The notes beneath the pieces are model-generated. The model did no database searches. It was given only the letters and a program-made list of their open reading frames with translations, and was not told where the DNA came from. The position numbers were made by a program, and so were the translations under genes. From positions 62,001-126,000 of the forward strand of contig NZ_FNDT01000001.1 of NCBI RefSeq assembly GCF_900099735.1: a DNA stretch of 64,000 nucleotides, read 5' to 3'. Positions 27,522-36,680 of the stretch are shown here, in pieces. This DNA comes from Arthrobacter subterraneus. GTDB lineage: Bacteria > Actinomycetota > Actinomycetes > Actinomycetales > Micrococcaceae. The number at the start of each line of letters is the position of its first letter. The first letter of the stretch is position 1.

Positions 27522-28498
27522 TATGGCCTCCCGGCCGACGGCTCTTCATCCAGGGGACCGCCGTACCAGTATTCGATGAGCGCGCGGGCGATGGAAGCGC
27601 CGGACGCGACAGAGATCCGATCTTCTTTCAGGCCGGTGAAGAGGTCCTCCCTGGTGAACCAGCGCACCTCCCGGATTTCGACGCCGTCGGGCACGGGAAG
27701 CGCATGGGAGGCTTTAGCTGTGAATCCGAGCATCAGCGACGCGGGGAACGGCCAGGGCTGTGAGCCGAGGTAGGTGGGAGAGTGAACCACAATTCCGGAT
27801 TCCTCCTCCACTTCACGGACCACCGCCGCCTCCAGTGACTCGCCGGGTTCGACGAAGCCGGCAAGCGTTGAGAAGCGGTTCTCCGGCCACGCGGCAGAGG
27901 ACCCCAGAAGCAGCCGGTCTTCCTCGTCCGTGACCGTCACGATGATTGCCGGGTCGGTGCGCGGAAAGTGCAGGCTCTCATCCGCCGGGCACCGCCGAAC
28001 CCAGCCGCCGTCGATGGGACTGGTGGGTTCTCCGCAGCGGGGGCAGTGGGTGTGGGTGGCATGCCAGTTCGAGATGGCCATGGCTTCCACGAAAAGGCCT
28101 GCCTCCAGCGCCGATAATCCTGCGGCGGCTTCCCGGAGTCCGACCCACGACGCCTCTGCTGCCAACCCTTCCTGGATGTCCTCGTGCTCCACCAGCACGA
28201 TGTGCGTACCGGTGGGCAGATGCTCCGTTGCTTCCGCCGTGCTGCCGAGGTAGATGGGGTTTTCCGGCCGCGCAACATCTGCCACGGAGCTCAGCATCAG
28301 CCTGCCGCTCCGAAGGGGCGAGCGCTTCCGCGCGAGATGAAGAACGCGGGTGGCGGGCTGTTCCCACAGCCGGTCAAACAGCCCGGGCGAAGCGCGGAAG
28401 GTGGAGCCCCGATCAGCCGTGCCGCGTGCCAGCGGTAGGGATCCGAGTGGAGGGAGGCTGGCAATTCCGGCTGCTTGCATGCCGACGGCTTGGGTCAT
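27521..28498 (-). CDS. nudC: NAD+ diphosphatase / deNADding Nudix hydrolase NudC
   Basis: This 325-residue Nudix protein hydrolyses NAD(H), and NudC enzymes also remove NAD caps from RNA. It has an N-terminal domain, a zinc-binding region of which HCPRCGEPTSP and VRRCPADE are visible, and the Nudix box GFVEPGESLEAAVVREVEEE. The SQPWPFPASLMLGF motif after the box is specific to the NADH pyrophosphatase subgroup. Only three cysteines are evident in the zinc ribbon, the fourth position being histidine or absent. The gene is upstream of uvrD2 and overlaps it by one base, an order also found in mycobacteria. Confidence 0.93.
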   Translation of the reverse strand: MTQAVGMQAAGIASLPPLGSLPLARGTADRGSTFRASPGLFDRLWEQPATRVLHLARKRSPLRSGRLMLSSVADVARPENPIYLGSTAEATEHLPTGTHIVLVEHEDIQEGLAAEASWVGLREAAAGLSALEAGLFVEAMAISNWHATHTHCPRCGEPTSPIDGGWVRRCPADESLHFPRTDPAIIVTVTDEEDRLLLGSSAAWPENRFSTLAGFVEPGESLEAAVVREVEEESGIVVHSPTYLGSQPWPFPASLMLGFTAKASHALPVPDGVEIREVRWFTREDLFTGLKEDRISVASGASIARALIEYWYGGPLDEEPSAGRP

Positions 28499-28620
28499 AT
28501 TTCTACGGTACGGTCCCGCACCCCCAAATGGATATTCGACGGGGGTTTCTGGAGGAATAGTGCGCGCGGGCGGCGACTCGCCGCCGAGGACAATGGGGCC
28601 GGTGACCTCCCGCCCTTACG

Positions 28621-29784
28621 GTGGATGGTGTGAAACGCTCACCAATGGAACTTGCGGCCCTTGCCAGTGCGGCCGTGCCGGGTCTCGCCCCGACCGGCGT
28701 ATCCACCGCACCCGATGACCCGGCCGATTTTGAGTCCGCACTGCTCATCGACGATTCCGGCAAGCAGTGGCGGGTCCGTGCGCCGCGCCACACCGAGGCG
28801 AGCATGAGGCTGGAAACGGAACTGCAGGTGCTGCGAGCGTTCACGCCGGGTGTACGCGCAGAGCTTCCCTTCCTTGTCCCCCATGTTGCAGGCACGGTCC
28901 GCATCGGCGACCTGCGCACCTTTGTCTATTCGCACATCGAGGGATCCACCCGCTCGCTCGACGAACTGGCCGCCGGAGGGCGGGAGCTGGCAAGGGAAAT
29001 CGGACGAGCGATAGCGGCTGTGCATGAACTGCCCAGGACGCTCGTCAGTGAAGCCGACCTGCCGGTGTATGAGGCCAATGAAGTCCGCCAGCGGCGGCTC
29101 AACGAACTCGACCAGGCCGCCACCACGGGCAGGATCCCGTCCGAGCTCCTGCGGCGGTGGGAGCATGCACTGGAGGACGTCTCGCTCTGGCGGTTCAACC
29201 CCACGGTGGTGCACGGGGATATCCACGAGGACAACCTGCTGCTTACCGCGGGACGGGTCTGCGCTGTGACCGGGTGGACCGATCTCTCGGTGGGAGATCC
29301 TGCAGATGACTTCGCCTGGCTTGCAGCTACGCAGGACGCAGACTTCGCCGACGAGGTGCACGAGGCTTATATCGCGGCGCGTTCCGATGCGGCCGACAAC
29401 CATCTGCTGCGCAGGGCCGCCCTGGCGGCCGAGTTTGCCCTCGCCCAGTGGATGGTGCGCGGTCTCGCGTTGGGTGATGACGGGATGGTCGATGAGGCTG
29501 AGGAGATGATGCGATCGCTCGCTGCTGACCTTGCTGCGGAAGAAGCGGCGCTGGCTGCCGAGGCGGAGACAGAAGACACCACCACTGGCGAGGGGTATGG
29601 AAACCGTGCCTGGGATGATGAGGAGACCGGCAGGGAGGGCGCGGTCTCCCCCTCCGGCAACGCCGACGGCGACGCTTCCGACGGAGATGCTTCCGACGGG
29701 GCGGCCGGCGAACCGCCGGTGAGGACCCTACAGGGGCGGGAAAACCTGGAGACCTCTGCGCTGCCCGTGGTGCCCCGCGGCTGA
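28621..29784 (+). CDS. Aminoglycoside-phosphotransferase-fold protein, possibly catalytically altered
   Basis: This 387-residue protein has a protein-kinase-like APH fold. The catalytic loop VVHGDIHEDNLLL (residues 196-208) is complete. The following metal-binding motif, normally I-D-W, reads VTGWTDLSVGDPADDFAW, so the usual Asp is Gly218. The last 80 residues are acidic and repetitive (DGDASDGDASDG) and probably disordered. The family includes macrolide 2'-phosphotransferases and metabolic small-molecule kinases. I would not infer resistance. GTG at 28621 is the longest start, but GTG 28630 or ATG 28645 are also possible. It is divergent from nudC. Confidence 0.75.
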   Translation: MDGVKRSPMELAALASAAVPGLAPTGVSTAPDDPADFESALLIDDSGKQWRVRAPRHTEASMRLETELQVLRAFTPGVRAELPFLVPHVAGTVRIGDLRTFVYSHIEGSTRSLDELAAGGRELAREIGRAIAAVHELPRTLVSEADLPVYEANEVRQRRLNELDQAATTGRIPSELLRRWEHALEDVSLWRFNPTVVHGDIHEDNLLLTAGRVCAVTGWTDLSVGDPADDFAWLAATQDADFADEVHEAYIAARSDAADNHLLRRAALAAEFALAQWMVRGLALGDDGMVDEAEEMMRSLAADLAAEEAALAAEAETEDTTTGEGYGNRAWDDEETGREGAVSPSGNADGDASDGDASDGAAGEPPVRTLQGRENLETSALPVVPRG

Positions 29785-29801
29785 CGCTGATTTCCGCTCC
29801 C

Positions 29802-29912
29802 GGCCCTCAGGTTCGACTGCTCCGGCCGTCAGGTTCCGCTGCTCCTGGCCGGCGGGTTCGACTGCTCCGGCCGTCAGGTTCCACTGCTCCTAGCCGGCAG
29901 GCCCGACTCCCG
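29802..29912. repeat. 45-bp tandem repeat (two 22/23-bp subunits) overlapping the adnB stop
   Basis: Two 45-bp units, 29802-29846 and 29847-29891, differ at about four positions. Each is itself two related halves of 22 and 23 bp built on GGCCgtCAGGTTCgaCTGCTCC. A fifth, degenerate half (AGCCGGCAGGCCCGACTCC) continues into the end of adnB, whose stop codon is at 29890-29892. The array fills the gap between two convergent genes. Confidence 0.9.
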
Positions 29913-32900
29913 TCGCCGCGCGGATGATCTCCTCAAGCGTCTTGCTGTCCGCAAGATCGTGCGGCCGCACCAGCAGATCTTCGCCCACGTAGTAGAAGGC
30001 GGCCCGCACAGCCTCCAGCGGAACGTTCATGAGGCGCGACCATGCGAGCCGGTATACCGCCAGCTGCATGGCTTTCGCGTCCCGGTCCGCGGCTGCGGGC
30101 GGCCTCCCGGTCTTCCAGTCAATGAGGTCCCATGCGCCGTCGTCGTCCCGGAAGACAGCATCGATCCGGCCGCGGACAACCACCGGTCCAACGCGGGTCT
30201 CCACCGGAACCTCAATGCCATGGGGCAAGCGCTGAGCCCATACCGACTGCCGGAACGTAGCGGTGAGCTGTTCAAGCTTCAGTCCATCGTCCACGAAAGC
30301 GTCGGCTGCCCCGGGGAACTCCCCCAAGTCCAGCATTCCTGTCGTGCCATAGAACTCCTCGATCCACGCGTGGAATGCCGTGCCCCGACGGGCGGCTGAT
30401 CCGGGACGGCGCGGGACCGGCCGCCGCAGTCGCCGTGCCACGGCCGCGCTGTCCTCGGTGAGCTCCACCATCAGGGATGCGGAGATGTGGGTGGGGAGCT
30501 CAACAGGTGGGGCAGTAAACCGTGCCTGCTGGCGCGCGAGGGCTTTGCTGACCTCCTCGTCCCAGCGCCCGGCCGCGCCGGTGCCCGTGCGGCCCGCCGT
30601 ACTCACGGCGCCCGGCCGCTGATCATCCGCCGCTGCGCGGACAGCCTCCGCCGCCTGCTCCATGGAACTGCGGCGCGCACCCAGCGGGTCAGTAGGCCAC
30701 AGTGCCCGGTCGCTCTGGGCACGTGCCGGATTCTCGTCCCCCACTGCGTCATCGCCAACCCAGGCGAGTTCCCGGTATCCGGGTGCCCCGGACTCGGCCA
30801 GTTCCCGCAGCTGTTCGAGGTAGCGCGACGGAGCTGTAGGCCGTGAGCGCCCTCCACCCCACGCAGAGGATGAGCACACCAGTACGTGGCGTGCCCGGGT
30901 CAGCGCAACATACGCGAGGCGCCGCTCCTCCCGCTCGGTGTGGGTCAGTGCGTCCTCTGCGAACAGGCTCTCGCTGTCGAGCCAGGACTTCTGGTCCGGC
31001 TGGTCCCAGTCCCACTGAGGAAGTTCGGCTGCGTCCCCGCGCAATGGCCACGGCACGGAGGCATCACCGGAACTCCACCGGGAACCGGTTCCGCTGGGAA
31101 AGGAGCCCTCATTCATTCCCGGCACCAGCACAACGTCCCATTCCAGCCCCTTGGCCGCATGGACTGTCAGCAACTGGACCGCCTCCCGGCTGGTCTCAAG
31201 GGCCGTAACGGGCAGCCCGTCCTCCTCGGCATCCGCGGCCTCCAGCCAGGCCAGGAAAGCGGGCAGGTCGACGCGGTCGGAGGTCGAAACGAAGCCGCTC
31301 ACGGCATCAGCGAAGGCGTCAAGGTTGCGCCTGGCCTCATGCACGCTCACACCCGGTTTTGCCGCAAGCTCAATATCCAGCAGCAGCGTCTGCTCGATTT
31401 CGCCGATCAGGGTGTGCAGGTCATCCCCGACCGACTGGCGCAGCACCCGCAGTTCGTCGCGTAACAGGACGAGCCGTTGCCTCGCAGTGTCCGAAAGGCT
31501 GCGCCCGCTGCCGGAGATCCATCCTGCGGGCGGCAGGTGATCGACGGCGTCGACCAGGCTCGCCGGTTCCGCGTCCTCGGTGGGCGCCGTCGCCTCGGCA
31601 TGCCCACCTTCCCCGGGCTCGTTGCCGCCGCCGGCCCCGCCTTCAGATTCCGGCTGGTCTCCGGTGCCGATCCGAAGCGCATTCATCCTGACGTCACGAT
31701 CGAAAGCCAGCTGTCGCGCCCAATCACCCAGCGCCATCAGGTCTGCAGTGCCGAGACGCCAGCGGGCACCGGCAAGCAGCCGGAGCATCGCGTCGGAGCG
31801 TTCCGGATCACCAAGAACCCGCAGCACCGACAGGATTTCGATGATCTCCGGGGTGCGCAGCAGCCCGCCCAGCCCGACGATCTGGACCGGTATTCCCGCC
31901 GCCTGCAGCTCCCGGCGGAGCGGCTCGAACTGCTTCCGTCCGCGGCAGAGCACTGCAATGGTGGGGCGCAGGGGCTGGCCGTCGTCGTCCGTGTCGAAGT
32001 ACCGGCGCCGCTGTGCCTCGATGATCCGGGTCAGTGCCCCTGCCTCGTGGGCAAGCGGATTGTCCGGCGCGGAGGGATCCCGTGGGTCAGCCGCGCTCTC
32101 GCTCAGGTACCGCGCAAGGTACACCTCGCCAACCGGTGCTTTAGGGCGTGGGAGCAGGGCGGGGACCTGCAGCTGGTCGCCGCGGGTGAGCCAGGGCGGC
32201 GGAACGTTGAGTGAGTCGGCCACCGCGTTGGCTGCCAGCAGAATGCTTGTGGAGTTCCGCCAGGCGACGGAAAGGTTCACCATGGGGGCAGGCTGAAGAC
32301 CCGTGCCGTTGCGGACGGGGAAACGCGATCTGAAGGTGCTGAGCTGTCCCGCCGATGCCCCGCGGAAACCGTAGATTGACTGGTGGGGGTCGCCCACCGC
32401 GGTAACAGACCTGCTGTCGCCGAACAGCTGTGAGAACAGCGTCATCTGGGCGTGGGAGGTGTCCTGGAACTCGTCAAGGAGTACTACTGTGTACTTCTGC
32501 CGTTCAACATCGACGGCCTGCGGAACCTCGCCGGCTATCTGCGCGGCAAGGGACACGAGGTCACCGTAGTCGAGGTGACCCGACTGGAACTTGGCGGATG
32601 CGTAACGCTCCACCAGTTCGGTCACGGTGACGCGGGTTCGGAGTTTGTCCAACAGCGACCCAACCCGCTGGGTGGGAGGTTTGGATTTTCCGGACTGATA
32701 GGGGCGGGCGCTGATTGAGTCGATCTGTTCCTGCAGCACTGATCTCACCGTTGCGGGATCCACGAGGTGCTCGGCGCATTCCGAGGCCATGGTGAGTACC
32801 GCTCTGATCAGTGTCCCCTTGGCTGCAGAGAGGTGTTCCCAGGGCCCCTGGTGGGACTCGACAATCCGGCCCGCCAGCTGCCAGGACTGAGCGGTGCCCA

Positions 32901-33369
32901 GCATGACGGCGTCACGTTCCACTCCGATGCGCAGCCCGTAGTCCTGCACTATGCCGTTTGCGTAGGCGTGATAGGTGGAAATGGTGGGTTCCAGCAGGTC
33001 CTCTCCGCTGCCCGACGCACTTTCCGCCTGCGTCCGGTACAACAACTGCAGCTGCTGCCGGATGCGGGCGGCCAGCTCTCCGGCCGCCTTGCGCGTGAAC
33101 GTGACCCCGAGGATCTGTTCAGGACGAACCAGTTTGTTGGCAACCAGCCACACCACGCGGTCAGCCATGGTTTTGGTCTTGCCGGATCCAGCCCCCGCAA
33201 TAACCAGCAGCGGCTGCAGCGGCGCTTCGATGATGCGGGTCTGCTCCGGCGTGGGGAACAGAATCTCTGAACCGGCGTCACCGGCCAGCATGCGGGTCAG
33301 GGCCCTTGCGGAGAGCTGGCCGGTTCCATCGGCTGCCGCTGCGCCTGCCTGGGTTGTCTCCACACTCAT
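29890..33369 (-). CDS. adnB: AdnB-like helicase-nuclease (UvrD/RecB type)
   Basis: This 1159-residue protein is one subunit of the actinobacterial AdnAB end-resection motor. SF1 helicase motifs are complete: VIAGAGSGKTKTMADRVVWL near residue 57, VVLLDEFQDTSHAQMTLFSQ near 293, GDPHQSIYGFRGAS near 326, and TVHAAKGLEWDVVLVPGMNE. The C-terminal RecB nuclease domain has GRIDAVF, then WDLIDWKTGRPP and QLAVYRLAW (near 1085-1125), the Asp-Asp-Lys site. A Glu/Gly-rich insert near residues 570-600 is probably disordered. The start overlaps the adnA stop as ATGA. It should resect double-strand breaks with AdnA. Confidence 0.92.
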   Translation of the reverse strand: MSVETTQAGAAAADGTGQLSARALTRMLAGDAGSEILFPTPEQTRIIEAPLQPLLVIAGAGSGKTKTMADRVVWLVANKLVRPEQILGVTFTRKAAGELAARIRQQLQLLYRTQAESASGSGEDLLEPTISTYHAYANGIVQDYGLRIGVERDAVMLGTAQSWQLAGRIVESHQGPWEHLSAAKGTLIRAVLTMASECAEHLVDPATVRSVLQEQIDSISARPYQSGKSKPPTQRVGSLLDKLRTRVTVTELVERYASAKFQSGHLDYGDLVSLAAQIAGEVPQAVDVERQKYTVVLLDEFQDTSHAQMTLFSQLFGDSRSVTAVGDPHQSIYGFRGASAGQLSTFRSRFPVRNGTGLQPAPMVNLSVAWRNSTSILLAANAVADSLNVPPPWLTRGDQLQVPALLPRPKAPVGEVYLARYLSESAADPRDPSAPDNPLAHEAGALTRIIEAQRRRYFDTDDDGQPLRPTIAVLCRGRKQFEPLRRELQAAGIPVQIVGLGGLLRTPEIIEILSVLRVLGDPERSDAMLRLLAGARWRLGTADLMALGDWARQLAFDRDVRMNALRIGTGDQPESEGGAGGGNEPGEGGHAEATAPTEDAEPASLVDAVDHLPPAGWISGSGRSLSDTARQRLVLLRDELRVLRQSVGDDLHTLIGEIEQTLLLDIELAAKPGVSVHEARRNLDAFADAVSGFVSTSDRVDLPAFLAWLEAADAEEDGLPVTALETSREAVQLLTVHAAKGLEWDVVLVPGMNEGSFPSGTGSRWSSGDASVPWPLRGDAAELPQWDWDQPDQKSWLDSESLFAEDALTHTEREERRLAYVALTRARHVLVCSSSAWGGGRSRPTAPSRYLEQLRELAESGAPGYRELAWVGDDAVGDENPARAQSDRALWPTDPLGARRSSMEQAAEAVRAAADDQRPGAVSTAGRTGTGAAGRWDEEVSKALARQQARFTAPPVELPTHISASLMVELTEDSAAVARRLRRPVPRRPGSAARRGTAFHAWIEEFYGTTGMLDLGEFPGAADAFVDDGLKLEQLTATFRQSVWAQRLPHGIEVPVETRVGPVVVRGRIDAVFRDDDGAWDLIDWKTGRPPAAADRDAKAMQLAVYRLAWSRLMNVPLEAVRAAFYYVGEDLLVRPHDLADSKTLEEIIRAATGVGPAG

Positions 33370-36300
33370 TCGGTCACCTGCCTTCCTTCGACACAGAGCG
33401 GACAGATCTCGGGGAGCCGGCAGCCCCCTCCGCCATGGCTGGACCGCCCCGGGTCATGGACCGCCTCGAAAGCAGCAGCGGCCATGAGACTTGCGGCCTG
33501 CCCGATCATTTCGTGTGCCCAGGACTCCTCAGGGCCAAGCGGCGGCTGGTTCTGCACCTTGGGAGACTTTGCGCTGGTGCCCAGCTGCACGAGGGCCGCT
33601 CCCCCGCTACCCGGGGCAGCAGGTGAACCTCCGGCTGAATCGCCGTCCACCTCGCTGAGCCCCCCGGCGGTCGCAGCCACCTGGTAGGCGGCAAGCTGGG
33701 GGTGTGCCGGAACATCCGCGTCCCGTGGAGCGTTCCTGCCGGTCTTGAGGTCGACGATAAAGAGGCAGCCGTCGTGGGTGATTTCCACCCGGTCCACCTG
33801 TCCCCGGAGCCGGGCCGTCCGCGCTCCACCGTCCGTCATGACCGGCAGATCCACACTGAAGCTCACCTCGGTGCTGGCCAGGACCCTGCCGGCCTTCCTC
33901 ATTTCCACCAGATATCCGCCCAGCTTCCGCACCATCTCTCCGGCCCGGCGCAGGTCCGCTTTGGACTCCCAGGTATCTTTCATGCCGAGGCTGGGCCAGC
34001 GCCTGACCAGCTCCGCGACGTACTGGTTCCCGGTGCCGTCCGGAATGTCTTGTGCTATGGAGTGGACCAGCGTCCCCAGCGACCGGGCGAAGTCGGTGGG
34101 ACGCTCTCCGCCTGCCGCGGAGACAAACCAGTTGAGCGGCGAAGCCAATACTGCCTCGACTTTCGACGGCGAGACAGGGATGGCAGCCTCGGGAGGGACC
34201 ACCGGTCCGGTCGATGACAGTCCAGCCAGGCCCCACCACTGATCGGGATCGGCACCCGGCACCCGCGGTTCGTGCAGCACCATTGTGCCGAGATGACGGA
34301 CCGCCTCCGCTGCAGCCCCTGCATTGCGCCCGGGCTGCTGCGCATACCTGCGCAGTTCCGCCACCAGCGCCCGCAGCGTCAGCGGCCGCTTGACCTCCGT
34401 GCGTGGACGCTCATACCTGCCCGGAGGGAGTGGATCAAGGATGTCGAGGAAGGATGAGGGCTGCTGGTCCTCGGATGACACCGCGATACACACCAGCTCC
34501 TCGGAGGCACGGCTGACCGCAGCGGAAAAGGTGCGCAGCTCATCAGCCCGGGTCAGCTGCATGAGGGACAGCGGATCACGGTGGTGCCGGAACTGACTCC
34601 CATGCTCGAGCAGAGCGACGAGGTCCCCCGAACCGAGCAGCTCACCCCGGATCCGGAGATTCGGCCAGGTGCCCTCCTGTACGCCGGCCACCAGTACCAC
34701 GGGCCACTCACGCCCTGCCGCAGCAGCCGGCGTCAGGATTTCGACGGCGGCTCCCTTCTGCGCCCGGGCGGCGAGGGTGTCCATCGGGAGCTCCTGGCTG
34801 AGCAGGTATTCCAGGAAGCCCGCCGCCGGAGCGCCCGGCATCTGGTCGACGTACCGCTCCGCCGTCTGGAACAGGGCGACGACGGCGTCCAGGTCACGGT
34901 CAGCGCGTGCCGACGGGGGCCCCTGCCGGAGCGCGGCTTCCTCCCACCGCGGTGAGAGCCCGGAGGCTGACCAGACTGCCCACAGAACCGTCTCGGGAGT
35001 GCTTGCGTCATCCTCGATCGCTTCCCGTCCGGCGTTCAGCATCAGGGAAAGCCGCCGGACCGGCCGGAGTTGCGGCCTGTAGTCATCGACGGTCTTCCCG
35101 CTGAACAGATCGACGATCAGCTGATCGGAGTCCCTGACTCCACCGGCGAGCCGTTCCTCCTGCCTGAGCAACTGGCGCAGGCGCCTGATCTCAAGCGGGC
35201 CCGCACCCCCCACCCTGGAGGTCATGATCGACACAGCCAGTTCGGCGTCCAGCTCCCTGACCCCGGTGACGACGGCGAGAATGTCCAGCAGCGGCCGCAC
35301 GGCGGGTTCGTCGCGGATTGCACGTTCAGCCGGCGGCACACTGACCGGGATGTCCTGGCCGGCAAGATACCGCTGGAGCTCCGCCACCTGTGCACCGGTC
35401 CGGGTGATGACCGCGATGTCACTGAAACTTCGACCCTGTTCCACATGGGCTTCGAGTATCCGCTGCGCAACGTAGCGCTGCTCGTGATAGCCGGAGTCCA
35501 CCACGTGGACCGATAATTCCGCACCTGCCGGCCGGCTGGGCCCGCATTCACCCTGACTGGAACCTCCGGAGAGCTCACCCTGACCGGAACCTCCGCCAGG
35601 TTCCGCCAGCCTGCGGTAGCCCACTGGTGTTCCGCTCACCGGTGTCCTCGCCGCCACGGACACCCACCCCGTCGCAAGCCTCCCGGTCAGACGGTGTGAT
35701 CCGGTGAGCTGGGCCATGCGAACCTGGCCGAGTTCTTCGGGCAGGCGTCCAGCGAGGTCGGGGCGTGCGCCGCGGAAACCCTGGACCGCGGTGTCCGGGC
35801 AGGCCGTGATGAAGGCGTCCTTTCCTTCCGCAAGGACACCGCACAGAGCATGCATGGCGGTGTTGGACTCCTGGTAGTCGTCGATCAGGATCAGCTCATA
35901 TCTGCTTCTCTCCTCTGCGCAGAAACCGGGGTCGGTCTCGAGAATGCCCCGGGCGGCAGTCAGAATACCGGCGGGGTCGAATGCCTCGGGCATGCGGAGA
36001 TCCAGCACATCCCGGTACTCGCTGTAGAGCGCTGCCGCGGCCACCCAGTCGGGGCGGTCGAACCTGAGGCCCAGATCGGTCAGGTCATCCGCATGGAGGC
36101 TGTACTCACTGACGCGGTCGAAGAGTTCGCGGACCTCCTGCCGGAAGCCCCTGGTCCCGAGGGCGAGGCGCAGACCGTCCGGCCAACGGGACTCGAGCAG
36201 ACCGAGCCTGCGGTGTCCGTCCAGAAGCTCCCTGATGATCAGATCCTGTTCCGCACCGGAGAGAAGCCGCGGGGACCGTGCCAGCTCGGGCAGCAGTCCA

Positions 36301-36680
36301 GCTACGCGTGCCCTCCGGATGAGGTCGAAGGCGTAGGACGACCAGGTCCGGGCCGGCGGAGCGCTCAGGCTGCGCTCGAGGCGGGCAGTGATGGAATCGC
36401 GGAGACGCGCCGCCGCCAGCCTGGTGGGTGCCACGATGAGCATGCGGTCCGGTCCCGTATCACCGTTCAGGATCCGCCTGACCGCCAGCTCAACGAGAAC
36501 CTGTGTCTTGCCGCTTCCCGGTCCGCCGAGCACAAGCACCGGGCCGGAGCCTGCCCCGAGCGACACGATCTCCGCTTGTTCCGCACTCAGCACAGGGCGC
36601 TGCGGGCCTTCTGCCATGCCGGAGGACAGGCGCAGGCCGGCGTAGGGAGACGCAGGGGCAACAGCCGGGGAACGGTTCAT
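33366..36680 (-). CDS. adnA: AdnA-like helicase-nuclease subunit
   Basis: This 1104-residue partner of AdnB has Walker A LVLGGPGSGKTQVLVELAV near residue 50, Walker B LILIDDYQESN near 265 (DDYQ for the common DEYQ), and a C-terminal RecB-like nuclease domain (LRGQVDRVEI, FIVDLKTGRNAP, HPQLAAYQ, near 950-1005). A cysteine cluster GCRLPEICPLC lies at the extreme C-terminus, as in Fe-S RecB-family nucleases. The first cysteine of that module is expected in a CPLxWF context but appears as SPLNWF. The gene overlaps ATL upstream and adnB downstream by 4 bases each. Confidence 0.9.
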   Translation of the reverse strand: MNRSPAVAPASPYAGLRLSSGMAEGPQRPVLSAEQAEIVSLGAGSGPVLVLGGPGSGKTQVLVELAVRRILNGDTGPDRMLIVAPTRLAAARLRDSITARLERSLSAPPARTWSSYAFDLIRRARVAGLLPELARSPRLLSGAEQDLIIRELLDGHRRLGLLESRWPDGLRLALGTRGFRQEVRELFDRVSEYSLHADDLTDLGLRFDRPDWVAAAALYSEYRDVLDLRMPEAFDPAGILTAARGILETDPGFCAEERSRYELILIDDYQESNTAMHALCGVLAEGKDAFITACPDTAVQGFRGARPDLAGRLPEELGQVRMAQLTGSHRLTGRLATGWVSVAARTPVSGTPVGYRRLAEPGGGSGQGELSGGSSQGECGPSRPAGAELSVHVVDSGYHEQRYVAQRILEAHVEQGRSFSDIAVITRTGAQVAELQRYLAGQDIPVSVPPAERAIRDEPAVRPLLDILAVVTGVRELDAELAVSIMTSRVGGAGPLEIRRLRQLLRQEERLAGGVRDSDQLIVDLFSGKTVDDYRPQLRPVRRLSLMLNAGREAIEDDASTPETVLWAVWSASGLSPRWEEAALRQGPPSARADRDLDAVVALFQTAERYVDQMPGAPAAGFLEYLLSQELPMDTLAARAQKGAAVEILTPAAAAGREWPVVLVAGVQEGTWPNLRIRGELLGSGDLVALLEHGSQFRHHRDPLSLMQLTRADELRTFSAAVSRASEELVCIAVSSEDQQPSSFLDILDPLPPGRYERPRTEVKRPLTLRALVAELRRYAQQPGRNAGAAAEAVRHLGTMVLHEPRVPGADPDQWWGLAGLSSTGPVVPPEAAIPVSPSKVEAVLASPLNWFVSAAGGERPTDFARSLGTLVHSIAQDIPDGTGNQYVAELVRRWPSLGMKDTWESKADLRRAGEMVRKLGGYLVEMRKAGRVLASTEVSFSVDLPVMTDGGARTARLRGQVDRVEITHDGCLFIVDLKTGRNAPRDADVPAHPQLAAYQVAATAGGLSEVDGDSAGGSPAAPGSGGAALVQLGTSAKSPKVQNQPPLGPEESWAHEMIGQAASLMAAAAFEAVHDPGRSSHGGGGCRLPEICPLCVEGRQVTE

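Noticed and set aside
28621-29784. Antibiotic-resistance phosphotransferase
   Set aside because: The fold is shared by many metabolic kinases, the metal-binding Asp is altered, and no resistance context is present.
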